A stretch of DNA of 60,049 bases, taken from NCBI GenBank assembly GCA_001464035.1, contig LNEC01000021.1:1-60049 (forward strand). Direction: 5' to 3'. The translations under genes were made by a program, and so were the position numbers. Shown piece by piece: positions 44,326-55,664 of the stretch (within the stretch, counting starts at the first letter, position 1; each line of letters starts with the position of its first letter). Source of the stretch: Bradyrhizobiaceae bacterium Ga0074131 (GTDB taxonomy: Bacteria; Pseudomonadota; Alphaproteobacteria; Rhizobiales; Xanthobacteraceae). The notes below the pieces were generated by a model. The model was not told the DNA's origin and did no database searches. It worked only from the letters and a program-made list of their open reading frames with translations.

Positions 44326-45927
44326 ATGACCAATCTCGCAGCCACCGGCGGCGTCCCTGGTCCCGGCCGCATCGGCCGGGTGGCGATCGGCGATCTGTTG
44401 AAGCGCGCGGCGGCGCGGTTTCCGGACCGAACGGCCGTCACCGACGGCGCGCGGCGCGTGACGTTCGCCGAGATCGAGCGCGACGCCAATCGCTTTGCCA
44501 ATTATCTGGTCGCGCGAGGCGTGAAACCCGGGGAGAAGATCTCGACCATCTGCAACAATTCCGTCGAACTGGTCAAGGCGCTGTTCGGCATTCACCGCGC
44601 CGGCCTGGTCTGGGTGCCCGTCAACACCATGCTCGGCCCCGCCGACATGGACTACATCCTCGATCATGCCGAGGTGCGCCTTGCCCTGATCGACGACAAT
44701 CTGCATGCGCAAGGAGACCGCCGCGCGGCACTGCAGAAGCGGGGCGTCGGTCTGATCGCGGTCGACCTCGCGGGCACGGCTGCCGCACAAGGCCTGGAGA
44801 ATTTCAACGACCTGCTGAACGGCCAATCCGGGATCGAGCCCGAGATCGAGATCGACGACCGCGATCTGGCGATGATCATCTATACCTCGGGCACCACGTC
44901 GCGCCCGAAAGGCGCGATGCATTGCCATCTCGCCGTGGTGATGGCTGTCATGAGCAACGCCATCGAGATGCATCTCGACCGCAATGACGGCATCACCGGC
45001 CAGTTTCCGCTGTTCCACTGCGCGGGCCATGTCCTGCTGCTGAGCTATCTGTCGGTCGGCGGCCGCATGGCGCTGATGCGCGGCTTCGATCCGGTGGTTT
45101 GCATGGAAGCCATCGTGCGCGACAGGCTCACGGTGTTCGTCGGCCTGTCCCTGATGTATCAGGCGATCCTCGATCATCCGCGCCGCAAGGAATACGACCT
45201 GTCCGGCCTCAAGGCCTGCATCTACACCATGGCGCCGATGAGTCGGCCGCTGCTGGAACGCGCGATGGCCGACATGTGCCCGAATTTCGTGCTGAGCAGC
45301 GGCCAGACCGAGATGTATCCGGCCACCACGATGTCGCAGCCGGACATGCAGCTCAAACGCTTCGGCAATTACTGGGGCGAGTCGCTGATCGTCAACGAGA
45401 CGGCAATCATGGACGATGAGGGCAACCTGTTGCCGCGCGGCCAGCCCGGCGAGTTGGTGCATCGCGGCCCCAATGTCATGATGGGCTACTACAAGGATCC
45501 GAACGCGACCGAAGAGGCGCGCAAGTTCGGCTGGCACCATACCGGCGATCTCGCCTTGATCGATGACAACGGTGAAGTGCTGTTCCTCGACCGCAAGAAG
45601 GACATGATCAAGTCCGGCGGCGAGAACGTTTCCTCCGTCAAGATCGAGGAGACGCTGCTGGCGCATCCTGCCGTGCAGAACGCCGCGGTGGTCGGGCTGC
45701 CGCATCCGCAATGGGGCGAGGCGGTGTCAGCATTCGTCAAACTGAAGCCGGGCGCGGTCGCGGATGAGCCCGGACTATCCGAGCATTGCCGTAAGCACCT
45801 CGGCGGCTTCCAGGTACCGAAATTCATCAAGATCGTCGACGAAATGCCGATGACGGCGACCGGCAAGCTCCGCAAGGTCGAACTGCGGCAGGCGTATGCC
45901 GGACAATTTGCGAAAGAGAGCGCGTAG
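44326..45927 (+). CDS. AMP-dependent acyl-CoA synthetase
   Basis: 533 aa from ATG 44326. ANL motifs: IIYTSGTTSRPKGAMHC near 184-200, the A5-like LSSGQTEMYPAT, GWHHTGDLALID, LDRKKDMIKSGGENVSS and the adenylation Lys in TATGKLRKVELR. It makes an acyl-CoA from a free acid. Its stop overlaps the GTG of the carboxyltransferase gene by one base (TAGTG), so the acid it activates is probably the substrate, or a precursor of the substrate, of the carboxylase that follows. Confidence 0.88.
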   Translation: MTNLAATGGVPGPGRIGRVAIGDLLKRAAARFPDRTAVTDGARRVTFAEIERDANRFANYLVARGVKPGEKISTICNNSVELVKALFGIHRAGLVWVPVNTMLGPADMDYILDHAEVRLALIDDNLHAQGDRRAALQKRGVGLIAVDLAGTAAAQGLENFNDLLNGQSGIEPEIEIDDRDLAMIIYTSGTTSRPKGAMHCHLAVVMAVMSNAIEMHLDRNDGITGQFPLFHCAGHVLLLSYLSVGGRMALMRGFDPVVCMEAIVRDRLTVFVGLSLMYQAILDHPRRKEYDLSGLKACIYTMAPMSRPLLERAMADMCPNFVLSSGQTEMYPATTMSQPDMQLKRFGNYWGESLIVNETAIMDDEGNLLPRGQPGELVHRGPNVMMGYYKDPNATEEARKFGWHHTGDLALIDDNGEVLFLDRKKDMIKSGGENVSSVKIEETLLAHPAVQNAAVVGLPHPQWGEAVSAFVKLKPGAVADEPGLSEHCRKHLGGFQVPKFIKIVDEMPMTATGKLRKVELRQAYAGQFAKESA

Positions 45928-47543
45928 TGGCTGTCATTGAATCCACCGTCGCTCCGAACAGCGCGGCCTTTCAGGCCAACCGCGAAGGCATGCTGGCGCT
46001 GATTGCGCGCATGCGCGGGCTCGAGGAGCGGGCGCGCGCGGCGTCCGCCGCCGCCAAGGACCGGTTTCACAAGCGCGGTCAGTTGCTGCCGCGCGAGCGG
46101 GTGGCGCTGGTGCTGGATCCCGGCACGCCCTTCATCGAGCTGTCGACGCTGGCCGGCTACATGTTCGATGTATCAGATGCAGACAGGAGCGTTCCTGGCG
46201 GCGGGCTGATCGCCGGCATCGGCTTCGTCGCCGGCATCCGCTGCATGGTCTCAGCCAATGATTCCGGCATCGATGCCGGCGCGCTGCAGCCCTATGGGCT
46301 CGACAAGACGCTGCGGGTGCAGGAGCTGGCGCTGGAGAACAAGCTGCCCTATGTGCAACTGGTCGAAAGCGCCGGCGCCAATTTGCTGCGCTACCGCGTC
46401 GAGGATTTTATCCGCGGCGGCAACATCTTTCGCAATCTGGCGCGGCTGTCGGCGGCAGGCTTGCCGGTGGTCACGGTGACGCACGGCTCGTCGACCGCCG
46501 GCGGCGCCTACCAGACCGGACTGTCCGACTATATCGTGATGGTGCGCGGCCGCACCCGCGCCTTTCTGGCCGGGCCGCCGCTCTTGAAGGCGGCGACCGG
46601 GGAAATCGCGACCGAAGAGGAACTTGGCGGCGCCGAGATGCACACCAGCATTTCCGGCCTCGGCGACTATCTCGCCGAAGACGACCGCGATGCGCTGCGG
46701 ATCGCCCGCGACATCATGGCCAATCTCGAATGGGACCGGCCGGGCCCGGACCCGACACAGCACCGTCCGCCCCGTCACGACCCGGAAGAGCTGCTCGGCA
46801 TCATGCCGATGGACCACAAGCGGCCGGTCGACATGCGCCAGGCGATAGCACGCTTCATCGACGATTCCGATTTCACCGAATTCGGCGCCAATTACGGTCC
46901 CGCCACCGTATGCGGCCACGCCCGCATCGAGGGCCAGGCGATCGGCATCATCACCAATAACGGCCCGCTCGACGTTCCCGGCGCCAATAAGGCGACGCAT
47001 TTCATCCAGGCCTGCTGCCAGTCGCGCACGCCGCTGCTCTACCTCAACAACACCACCGGCTACATGGTCGGCAAGGCCTATGAAGAGGCCGGCATGATCA
47101 AGCATGGCTCCAAGATGATCCAGGCGGTGACCTCGGCTACCGTGCCGCAGATCACGATCTATTGCGGCGCGTCGTTCGGGGCCGGCAATTACGGCATGTG
47201 CGGCCGCGGCTTCCATCCGCGCTTCTGCTTCTCCTGGCCCAATGCCAGGACCGCCGTGATGGGCGGCGAGCAGGCCGCCGAAACCATGGCGATCGTCACC
47301 GAGGCCGCCGCGCTCAGGCGCGGCAAGCCGATCGAGAAGGAAAAGATCGATGCGATGAAGGCGCAGATCATCGGCGTGTTCGACGGCCAGATGGACGTGT
47401 TCTCGACCAGCGCCCGCGTGCTCGACGACGGCGTGATCGATCCCCGCGACACCCGCAGCGTGCTCGCCGAAGTGCTGGCGATCTGCCGGGAGGCGGAGGC
47501 GCGCCGTCCGCAGCGCATGCAGTTCTCGGTCGCGCGGCCATGA
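45927..47543 (+). CDS. Acyl-CoA carboxylase beta subunit (carboxyltransferase)
   Basis: 538 aa from GTG 45927. Carboxyltransferase domains: N-half RFHKRGQLLPRERVALVLDP near 47-66 and VTHGSSTAGGAYQTGLSDY (acyl-CoA oxyanion GG near 192); C-half VPGANKATHFIQACCQSRTP and IYCGASFGAGNYGMCGRGF, FSWPNARTAVMGGEQAA (biotin side). It transfers carboxyl from biotin to an acyl-CoA. Sequence style is nearer methylcrotonyl/geranyl-CoA than propionyl-CoA carboxylases, which is a judgement from memory. It overlaps the alpha subunit gene as ATGA. Confidence 0.9.
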   Translation: MAVIESTVAPNSAAFQANREGMLALIARMRGLEERARAASAAAKDRFHKRGQLLPRERVALVLDPGTPFIELSTLAGYMFDVSDADRSVPGGGLIAGIGFVAGIRCMVSANDSGIDAGALQPYGLDKTLRVQELALENKLPYVQLVESAGANLLRYRVEDFIRGGNIFRNLARLSAAGLPVVTVTHGSSTAGGAYQTGLSDYIVMVRGRTRAFLAGPPLLKAATGEIATEEELGGAEMHTSISGLGDYLAEDDRDALRIARDIMANLEWDRPGPDPTQHRPPRHDPEELLGIMPMDHKRPVDMRQAIARFIDDSDFTEFGANYGPATVCGHARIEGQAIGIITNNGPLDVPGANKATHFIQACCQSRTPLLYLNNTTGYMVGKAYEEAGMIKHGSKMIQAVTSATVPQITIYCGASFGAGNYGMCGRGFHPRFCFSWPNARTAVMGGEQAAETMAIVTEAAALRRGKPIEKEKIDAMKAQIIGVFDGQMDVFSTSARVLDDGVIDPRDTRSVLAEVLAICREAEARRPQRMQFSVARP

Positions 47544-49516
47544 ACGTTCAGATGAAGCTGACGCCGTTCCGCAAGATCCTGATCGCCAATCGCGGCGAGA
47601 TCGCGCTGCGCGTCATGCGCACCGCCCGCCGCCTTGGTTATGGCGTGGCGGCTGTTTATTCCGACGCCGACCGCGACGCGTTGCATGTTCGCGAAGCCGA
47701 TGAGGCCGTCCGCATTGGCGAAGCGCTGCCTTCGCAATCCTATCTCAGCATCGGAGCGATCATTGCTGCGGCCAGAGCCAGCGGTTCCGATGCGGTGCAT
47801 CCGGGCTACGGCTTCCTCGCCGAGAATGAGGATTTCGCTGCTGCGTGCCGCGATGCCGGTCTGGTGTTCATCGGGCCATCGCCTCAATCCATCAGGGCGA
47901 TGGGTAACAAGGCCGGCGCCAAGGCGATCATGCTGGCGTCCGGCGTGCCCTGCGTGCCCGGCTATCAGGGTGCCGACCAGAGTGATACTGTCATGCTGGC
48001 CGAGGCCGGCAAGATCGGCTTTCCCGTCATGATCAAGGCCGTCGCCGGTGGCGGCGGGCGCGGCATGCGGCTTGTCGCGGATGCCGCAGCATTTCCGGAT
48101 TCGCTGCGCAGCGCGCGATCCGAAGCCCAGGGCGCGTTCGGCGATCCCGATGTGATCCTGGAGCGCGCCATCGCGGATCCCCGCCATATCGAAATCCAGG
48201 TGTTCGGCGATCGCCACGGCAACGCCATCCACCTCGGCGAGCGCGACTGCTCGGTGCAACGGCGGCACCAAAAACTGATCGAGGAAGCGCCGTCGCCGGC
48301 GGTGTCGCCGGCATTGCGGGCGCGGATGGGCGCGGTCGCCGTGGCCGCGATCAAATCGATCAATTACGAGGGCGCGGGCACGCTGGAATTCCTGCTGGAT
48401 GCGTCAGGCGACTTCTATTTCATGGAAATGAACACACGGCTGCAGGTCGAGCATCCCGTCACCGAGGCCATCACCGGGCTCGATCTTGTGGAACTGCAGT
48501 TGCGGGTCGCCGGCGGCGAGCCGCTCGGGCTCACGCAGGAGGACATCGCATTCTCCGGCCACGCCATCGAGGTGCGGCTGTGTTCGGAGGACGCCAGCCA
48601 CGGCTTCATGCCGCAATCCGGCCGCATGGCGCTGTGGCAGATGCCCGGCGACCTCCGCGTCGAGCACGCGCTGCAATCAGGCTCCGAAATTCCGCCGTTC
48701 TACGATTCGATGATCGCCAAGCTGATCAGCCATGGCACAAGCCGCGACGCGGCGCGGCGGCAGCTCATTCAAGGCCTCTGGCAGGCGGTCGCGTTCGGCG
48801 TAACCACCAATCAGGCCTTTCTCGCCGCCTGCCTGGCCCATCCGGCATTTTCGTCCGGCGCAGCGACCACGTCTTTCATCAGCGAACATCGCGACGAACT
48901 GCTGGCGGATTCCTCCGATTCGTCTTCCACGGCCGCGCTGGCCGCGTTGCTGCTCTATGTGAGCGATCAGAATGCGCCGCCGTGGCGCAAGGGCCGATCG
49001 CTGGCAGCGGCGTTTCCGCTACCCGTGCGTCTCGAACTGGGCCACGCCAGCCATGATCTCGAAGTCGTTCGCGAGCGTGACGGCGGCTATGTCGCAAGCC
49101 TTGACGGGCGCGATCACCGTTTCGAGATCGATGAACTCGACATTCACTCCATTCGTTTTCGCAGCCATGGCCTGACGGAGACAGCGAGGTTCCTTCGGAT
49201 CGACGACCGCCTCTTCGTCCTGCACCGGGGCATGACCAGCGCGGTCCGCGACCTGACCCGGGCAGCACCGGTCTCGGCTGCGGCAGCCGGCGGCGACGGC
49301 AAGGTCCGTGCGGCGATGAACGGCCGTGTCGTGGCGGTTCTGGTCAAGCCGGGCGAGCGCGTCGAAGCCGGTCAGCCGGTCATGACGCTGGAAGCGATGA
49401 AGATGGAGCATGTCCACGCCGCAGCGATCGCAGGCACGATTTCCGCCATCGATGTTGCGGAGGGCGACCAGGTCACGACCGGAAGGATCGTGGTGGAGAT
49501 CGAGGCGGACGCATAG
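47540..49516 (+). CDS. Acyl-CoA carboxylase alpha subunit (biotin carboxylase + BCCP)
   Basis: 658 aa from ATG 47540. Biotin carboxylase domain at 1-450: KILIANRGEIALRVMRTAR, VHPGYGFLAENEDFA, the ATP loop AVAGGGGRGMRLV, ERDCSVQRRHQKLIEEAPSP and EMNTRLQVEHPVTEAITGLD. A BT-type linker domain is followed by the C-terminal biotinyl domain, with the biotin Lys in LEAMKMEH near residue 623. It charges biotin with bicarbonate using ATP. With the beta subunit it forms a complex of the 3-methylcrotonyl/geranyl-CoA carboxylase design. The start overlaps the beta stop by four bases. Confidence 0.92.
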   Translation: MNVQMKLTPFRKILIANRGEIALRVMRTARRLGYGVAAVYSDADRDALHVREADEAVRIGEALPSQSYLSIGAIIAAARASGSDAVHPGYGFLAENEDFAAACRDAGLVFIGPSPQSIRAMGNKAGAKAIMLASGVPCVPGYQGADQSDTVMLAEAGKIGFPVMIKAVAGGGGRGMRLVADAAAFPDSLRSARSEAQGAFGDPDVILERAIADPRHIEIQVFGDRHGNAIHLGERDCSVQRRHQKLIEEAPSPAVSPALRARMGAVAVAAIKSINYEGAGTLEFLLDASGDFYFMEMNTRLQVEHPVTEAITGLDLVELQLRVAGGEPLGLTQEDIAFSGHAIEVRLCSEDASHGFMPQSGRMALWQMPGDLRVEHALQSGSEIPPFYDSMIAKLISHGTSRDAARRQLIQGLWQAVAFGVTTNQAFLAACLAHPAFSSGAATTSFISEHRDELLADSSDSSSTAALAALLLYVSDQNAPPWRKGRSLAAAFPLPVRLELGHASHDLEVVRERDGGYVASLDGRDHRFEIDELDIHSIRFRSHGLTETARFLRIDDRLFVLHRGMTSAVRDLTRAAPVSAAAAGGDGKVRAAMNGRVVAVLVKPGERVEAGQPVMTLEAMKMEHVHAAAIAGTISAIDVAEGDQVTTGRIVVEIEADA

Positions 49517-49574
49517 CCATTCGTCCTCCCGGCCAGGCGAGTTGAGCGGGCCCGGCCTTGCTCTCTCGCGCTCG

Positions 49575-49599
49575 CGGGAAGGGTGCCGAGCGCTTCCCG
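49575..49599. terminator. Hairpin between convergent carboxylase and mutS genes
   Basis: CGGGAAG and CTTCCCG pair around an 11-base loop, about 58 bases after the carboxylase stop. No T-run. Its place between convergent genes suggests a terminator. Confidence 0.35.
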
Positions 49600-49644
49600 G
49601 CCGAAGCCGCGCAGCGCCCGGCTGCGCCTCAGGATAAGGATTCC

Positions 49645-52374
49645 TTATGGCTTCGGCAGCTTCGCCTTCAGCGCATACAGCGCCTCCAGCGCGTCGCGCG
49701 GCGACATCTCGTCCGGATGCAGTGCCTTCAGGGCCTCGATCAGCTGTTCCGCCTCGCTCGGCGGCGCCGTTTCGTTGGCGGCGCGCGAGGGCACCGCGAA
49801 CAGCGGCAGGTCGTCGGCCAGCGCGCGCGCGGCCTGGCCGCGGTCCTGCGCCTCCAGTTTGGCCAGCACCGACTTGGCACGCGCGATGACAGGCGCGGGG
49901 AGGCCTGCGAGCTTGGCCACCTGGATGCCGTAGGAACGGTCGGCCGAGCCAGGCAGTACCTCGTGCAGGAACACGACGTCGCCCTGCCATTCCTTGACCC
50001 GCACCGTGGCGTTGAACAGCCGCGGCAGCTTGGCAGAAAGCGCCGTCAACTCGTGATAATGCGTCGCGAACAGCGCGCGGCAGCGGTTGGCCTCATGCAG
50101 ATGCTCGATCGCGGCCCAGGCGATCGACAGCCCATCGAAGGTCGCGGTGCCGCGGCCGATCTCGTCCAGGATCACCAGCGAGCGCTCGCTGGCCTGATTG
50201 AGAATGACCGCGGTCTCCACCATCTCCACCATGAAGGTGGAGCGGCCGCGCGCCAGGTCATCGGCGGCGCCGACCCGCGAGAACAAGCGGTCGACGATGC
50301 CGATCCGCGCCCGTGTGGCGGGGACAAAACTGCCGGTCTGCGCCAGCAGCGCGATCAGCGCGTTCTGGCGCAGAAAGGTCGACTTGCCCGCCATGTTCGG
50401 GCCGGTGATCAGCCAGATTTGACCCGATTTCTGAGCGGGGCCGGGGGAAAGATCGCAGGCATTGGCGATGAAGGGGTGGCCGTCGCGCTTCAGCGCCTGC
50501 TCGACCACTGGATGCCGGCCGCCCTCGATCGCAAAGCCGAGCGAGCCATCGACTTCGGGCCGCACGTAATGGTCGTCGACCGCGAGCTTTGCCAGAGCGG
50601 TCGCGACGTCGAGCAGCGCGAAGGCGTGCGCGGCGGCGTGCAAATCGTCGCTGGCGGCCAGCACCATCGCGGCCAGCCGCTCGAAGATTTCCAGTTCCAG
50701 CCCGAGCGCGCGGTCGCCGGCATTGGCGATCCTGGCTTCGATCTCGCCGAGTTCGGCCGTGGTGAAACGCGTTTGCCCGGCCAGCGTCTGGCGATGGATG
50801 AAGGTCGCATTCAGCGGCGGCGACATCAGTTTGTCGCCGTGCTGTGCGGTCACCTCGACGAAATAGCCGAGTACATTGTTGTGCCGGATCTTCAGGCCTT
50901 TGACGCCGGTGTCGTCGGCGTAGCGCGCCTGCATCGCGGCGACGACCAGCCGCGAGGCGTCGCGCAGGTTGCGGGTTTCGTCGAGCACGGCCTCATAGCC
51001 TTCGCGCACGAAACCGCCGTCGCGTTTGATCAGGGGCAGTTGCTCGGCCAGCGCGCGGGCGAATTCGCGCGCCAGTTCGCGGGACGGGCGGCGCAGCGCC
51101 TCCATGATGGCGGCGATTTCCGGCGGCGGCGCTTCGAGCTGCGCCAGCCGCGCCAGCGCCGCATCGGCAGCCAGGATGCCGTTGCGCAGGCTCGCGAGAT
51201 CGCGCGGGCCGCCGCGTCCGACCGACAAGCGCGCCAGCGCGCGCGACATGTCGGGCGCGGCGCGCAGCGTGGTCCTGAGTTCGTCGCGCGCGGCACCGTC
51301 GGTGACGAAGGTCGCGATAGCATCGAGCCGCCGTGCAATCGCTGCACTGTCGGTCAGCGGCGCTGCCAGCCGCCGCGCCAGCAGCCGCGATCCGGCCGGG
51401 GTCACGGTGCAGTCGATGGCGTCGAGCAGCGAGCCGCGCCGCTCGCCCGCCAGCGTCCGCGTCAGTTCCAGATTGGCGCGGGTGGCGGGATCGATCGCCA
51501 TGGTGGTGCCGGCGGCTTCGCGCGACGGCGGCGACAACGGCGGGCGCTTTCCCACTTGCGTGCGGTCGATATAGGTGACGGCGGCGGCAGCAGCCGTGGC
51601 CTCCAGCCGCGACATCGCGCTCAGCCCGTCCATGGTGGCCACCGCAAAATAATCGCACAGCCGCCGCTCCGCGGTGGCGCTGTCGAAGAAATCGCGGGTC
51701 AGCGGCGTCACCGCCGGCAATTCGCGCAAGCCCGGCCCGAGCTCGGGATCGCCATACAGCGCATCGGTGACGATGACTTCGTTGGGATTGATCCGCGCCA
51801 GCGTCGCGGCCAGTTCGCCGGTCGCGCATTCCGTGACGAAGAATTCGGCGGTGGAAATATCGATCCAGGCCAATCCGATGCGGTCGACGCCAACGGAACC
51901 GCGCGTCCGCGCGATCGCCAGCAGATAATTGTTGGCCTTGGCGTCCAGCAACGTGTCTTCGGTCAGCGTGCCCGGCGTCACCAGCCGTACCACGCCGCGG
52001 CGGACCACGCTCTTGTTGCCGCGCTTGCGCGCCTCGGCCGGGTTCTCCAACTGCTCGCAGACAGCGACGCGATGGCCGAGCGCGATCAGGCGATGCAGAT
52101 AATCCTCGGACCGTTCCACCGGCACGCCGCACATCGCGATATCAGCGCCCTGGTGCCTGCCGCGCTTGGTCAGCACGATACCGAGCGCGCGCGACGCGAT
52201 CTCGGCGTCTTCGAAGAACAGTTCATAGAAATCACCCATCCGGTAGAACAACAGCAGTCCGGGATGCGCGGCCTTGATCTCCAGAAACTGTTCCATCATC
52301 GGCGACACGCGTGCCGTGTCCTCCACGGGCATAGCAGGTTCAGCCGGAGCGGGGATGGATTGCTGGATCGTCAT
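49645..52374 (-). CDS. mutS: DNA mismatch repair protein MutS
   Basis: 909 aa from ATG 52374. The mismatch-recognition Phe-x-Glu lies in RMGDFYELFFEDAE near 46-59. The clamp and lever regions follow (LRHNNVLGYFVEVTAQHG). The ATPase domain has Walker A TGPNMAGKSTFLRQ near 627, Walker B SLVILDEIGRGTATFDGLS, and ALFATHYHELTAL. The C-terminus ends in a short helix-turn-helix with SPRDALEALYALKAK. It binds mismatches and small loops and recruits MutL. The 913-aa reading would need a TTG start. The gene is transcribed against the catabolic genes and is chromosomal housekeeping. Confidence 0.95.
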   Translation of the reverse strand: MTIQQSIPAPAEPAMPVEDTARVSPMMEQFLEIKAAHPGLLLFYRMGDFYELFFEDAEIASRALGIVLTKRGRHQGADIAMCGVPVERSEDYLHRLIALGHRVAVCEQLENPAEARKRGNKSVVRRGVVRLVTPGTLTEDTLLDAKANNYLLAIARTRGSVGVDRIGLAWIDISTAEFFVTECATGELAATLARINPNEVIVTDALYGDPELGPGLRELPAVTPLTRDFFDSATAERRLCDYFAVATMDGLSAMSRLEATAAAAAVTYIDRTQVGKRPPLSPPSREAAGTTMAIDPATRANLELTRTLAGERRGSLLDAIDCTVTPAGSRLLARRLAAPLTDSAAIARRLDAIATFVTDGAARDELRTTLRAAPDMSRALARLSVGRGGPRDLASLRNGILAADAALARLAQLEAPPPEIAAIMEALRRPSRELAREFARALAEQLPLIKRDGGFVREGYEAVLDETRNLRDASRLVVAAMQARYADDTGVKGLKIRHNNVLGYFVEVTAQHGDKLMSPPLNATFIHRQTLAGQTRFTTAELGEIEARIANAGDRALGLELEIFERLAAMVLAASDDLHAAAHAFALLDVATALAKLAVDDHYVRPEVDGSLGFAIEGGRHPVVEQALKRDGHPFIANACDLSPGPAQKSGQIWLITGPNMAGKSTFLRQNALIALLAQTGSFVPATRARIGIVDRLFSRVGAADDLARGRSTFMVEMVETAVILNQASERSLVILDEIGRGTATFDGLSIAWAAIEHLHEANRCRALFATHYHELTALSAKLPRLFNATVRVKEWQGDVVFLHEVLPGSADRSYGIQVAKLAGLPAPVIARAKSVLAKLEAQDRGQAARALADDLPLFAVPSRAANETAPPSEAEQLIEALKALHPDEMSPRDALEALYALKAKLPKP

Positions 52375-52591
52375 GGCGGGCGGCAAGCTACAAAATTTTC
52401 CCGGCTGATCCTATCGGTTTGCCGCCGCAATATGCGTTTTCCACGTCCGCGGCGCTGCCTCTTCTCCCTCTCCCGCTTGCGGGGGAGGGAACTGCACTCC
52501 CCCTCGATTGACCTGCCACGCCCGCGCTCTTAAAACTCGCCTTCAATTCGGTCGGCCGGCGCGTAAAACGCGGCATTCAGGGAGAGATTCA

Positions 52592-53800
<1,209 letters not shown>

Positions 53801-53802
53801 CA

Positions 53803-53846
53803 CCGTCATTCCCGGTCTGGTGCCACGCACCATCCCGGAATGACGG
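53803..53846. terminator. CATTCCCGG-type palindrome after the thiolase gene
   Basis: CCGTCATTCCCGG and CCCGGAATGACGG pair with one mismatch, three bases after the thiolase stop. It has the position of a terminator and the sequence of the dispersed palindrome seen at 36369-36405. It probably separates the thiolase from the FAD dehydrogenase gene. Confidence 0.55.
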
Positions 53847-53864
53847 GTTCGATGGGGAACGCCC

Positions 53865-55598
53865 GTGCATCATACCGACTTGCGCGGCGTTCCCTCCGGC
53901 TACGACGTCGTGGTGATCGGCGCCGGGGCCGCTGGCCTGTCGGCGGCGCTGTTTGCCGCCATCCGTGGCGCCCGGACATTGCTGGTCGAGAAATCAGGGT
54001 TTGTCGGCGGCACCTCGGCGCTGTCGGCGGGGTCGATCTGGATACCAAATACGCGTCATGCAGCTGGGGTCGCGACGTCCGACAGCGCCGACAACGCCGA
54101 GCGATATCTGCAGCAGATCATCGGCCACCGGGCGGACGCCACGCTGCGCGCGGCCTTCCTGAAGGCCGGTCCGGAGGCGGTCGAAGTTCTTGAAGACCAT
54201 TCCGAGGTGAAGCTGCGCGCCTATCCGCGCCATCCGGACTATCGCTCGGAGCTTGAGGGCGCTGTAGTGGCAGGGCGTGCGCTGGAGCCGCTGCCGTTCG
54301 ACGGGCGGCTGCTGGGCGATGCGCTCCGGCTGGTTCGACCGCCGATTCCAGAGTTCACGCTGCTCGGCGGAATGATGGTCGACCGAACCGATATCGGTCA
54401 TTTGCTGTCGGCCGCAACGTCGATGAAATCGCTGCTGCATGCCGCGAGGCTGCTGGCGCGACATGGCCGGGACCGGCTGAGCCACCCGAGGGGGTCCCGG
54501 CTGGTGATGGGCAACGCCCTGGTCGGCCGGCTCCTGTATTCATTGATCCGCCGCGACGTGGACATTCTGACGGGCACGTCGCTGGAAAAAATCGTCCGGA
54601 ACAGGCAGGGCCGCGTGACCTCCGCGGTTCTGGTTTCCGGCGGCGTCTTGCGCGATATCGGCGTCGATGCCGGGCTGATTCTGGCGGGTGGCGGGTTCAA
54701 CCGCCACGCCGACCGGAGTCTCGCTGCGCTGGGAACCGATGCGCAGTGGTCTTCCGTTGCGCCCGGTGCGAACGGCGATGCGCAGGACAAGGCCCTCGAA
54801 GCCGGCGCCCGTATCAGCGACCGGGATCTCAGCGCCGCTTTCTGGGCGCCGGCGTCGATCCGGCGTCGGCACGATGGCTCGCAAGCGATCTTTCCGCACT
54901 TCGTGCTCGACCGCGGCAAGCCCGGGACGCTGGTGGTCGACGTCAACGGTCGCCGCTTCGTCAACGAAGCGATCTCCTACCATCAGTTCGCGCTGGAGAT
55001 GCTGGCGCAGGGCAAATCAGCGATCCCCGCGTTTCTCATTGCGGACGCGGTGGCGCTGCGGAAATACGGCCTCGGCATGGTGCGCCCGGGCGGCTGGGGG
55101 ACGCGCGCCGCCCTGGCTGATGGATACCTGATCGCCGGCGACACCATCGAAGAGTTGGCGCTAGGATTGAACATCGACCCCGGAGGTTTGCGCAAGACGG
55201 TCGACAGGATGAACTCTTACGCGCGCACCGGTCGCGACCTGGAATTCGGCCGGGGAAGCACGGTGTACCAGAACCACAATGGCGATGCGTCCGCCGCCGG
55301 ATCAAATCCCAATCTCGGCCCGATCGCGACCGCTCCGTTTTATGCGGTTCGGCTTTATCCATCCGACATCGGCACATCGGCGGGGCTGGTCACCGATGAG
55401 ACGGCCCGTGTGCTGGATTCTGGCAACCGGCCGATCGCCGGCCTCTACGCTTGCGGAAACGACATGCAGTCGATCATGGGCGGCACCTATCCGGGGCCAG
55501 GGATCACGCTGGGGCCGGCCCTCGCCTTCGCCCATGTCGCAGCGATGGACGCGACGCGGACGCTTTCCGGATCGTCAAGGGCGTCGGGCCTTTCATGA
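53865..55598 (+). CDS. FAD-dependent oxidoreductase, fumarate reductase/KstD-like
   Basis: 577 aa from GTG 53865. An FAD_binding_2 protein: VVVIGAGAAGLSAALFAAIR at 15-34, VEKSGFVGGTSALSAGSIWI near 41-60 (the GGTSA flavin loop of 3-ketosteroid dehydrogenases), LILAGGGFNRHADR, GTLVVDVNGRRFVNE, and the end motif GLYACGNDMQSIMGGTYPGPGITLGP-type (GNDMxSxxGGxYPGPGxxxGP). Such enzymes make or reduce a C=C bond next to a carbonyl or carboxylate. The true substrate is unknown. It heads a same-strand series with a dehydroquinase-like protein and a ring-cleavage dioxygenase, so oxidation of a hydroaromatic ring is a reasonable guess. Confidence 0.8.
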   Translation: MHHTDLRGVPSGYDVVVIGAGAAGLSAALFAAIRGARTLLVEKSGFVGGTSALSAGSIWIPNTRHAAGVATSDSADNAERYLQQIIGHRADATLRAAFLKAGPEAVEVLEDHSEVKLRAYPRHPDYRSELEGAVVAGRALEPLPFDGRLLGDALRLVRPPIPEFTLLGGMMVDRTDIGHLLSAATSMKSLLHAARLLARHGRDRLSHPRGSRLVMGNALVGRLLYSLIRRDVDILTGTSLEKIVRNRQGRVTSAVLVSGGVLRDIGVDAGLILAGGGFNRHADRSLAALGTDAQWSSVAPGANGDAQDKALEAGARISDRDLSAAFWAPASIRRRHDGSQAIFPHFVLDRGKPGTLVVDVNGRRFVNEAISYHQFALEMLAQGKSAIPAFLIADAVALRKYGLGMVRPGGWGTRAALADGYLIAGDTIEELALGLNIDPGGLRKTVDRMNSYARTGRDLEFGRGSTVYQNHNGDASAAGSNPNLGPIATAPFYAVRLYPSDIGTSAGLVTDETARVLDSGNRPIAGLYACGNDMQSIMGGTYPGPGITLGPALAFAHVAAMDATRTLSGSSRASGLS

Positions 55599-55664
55599 TC
55601 GCGCAACTCGTGGTCCTGTTCGGCGGACAGGCGAGGTGAATTACCGAAAACGAGGGGAGCGACG

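Noticed and set aside
43126..45711. 861-aa minus-strand ORF
   Set aside because: Antisense shadow of the TctC receptor and acyl-CoA synthetase genes. It also crosses a dispersed palindrome.
49558..52533. 991-aa plus-strand ORF
   Set aside because: Antisense to mutS over its whole length, with a low-complexity RQ/GH-rich translation and no domain.
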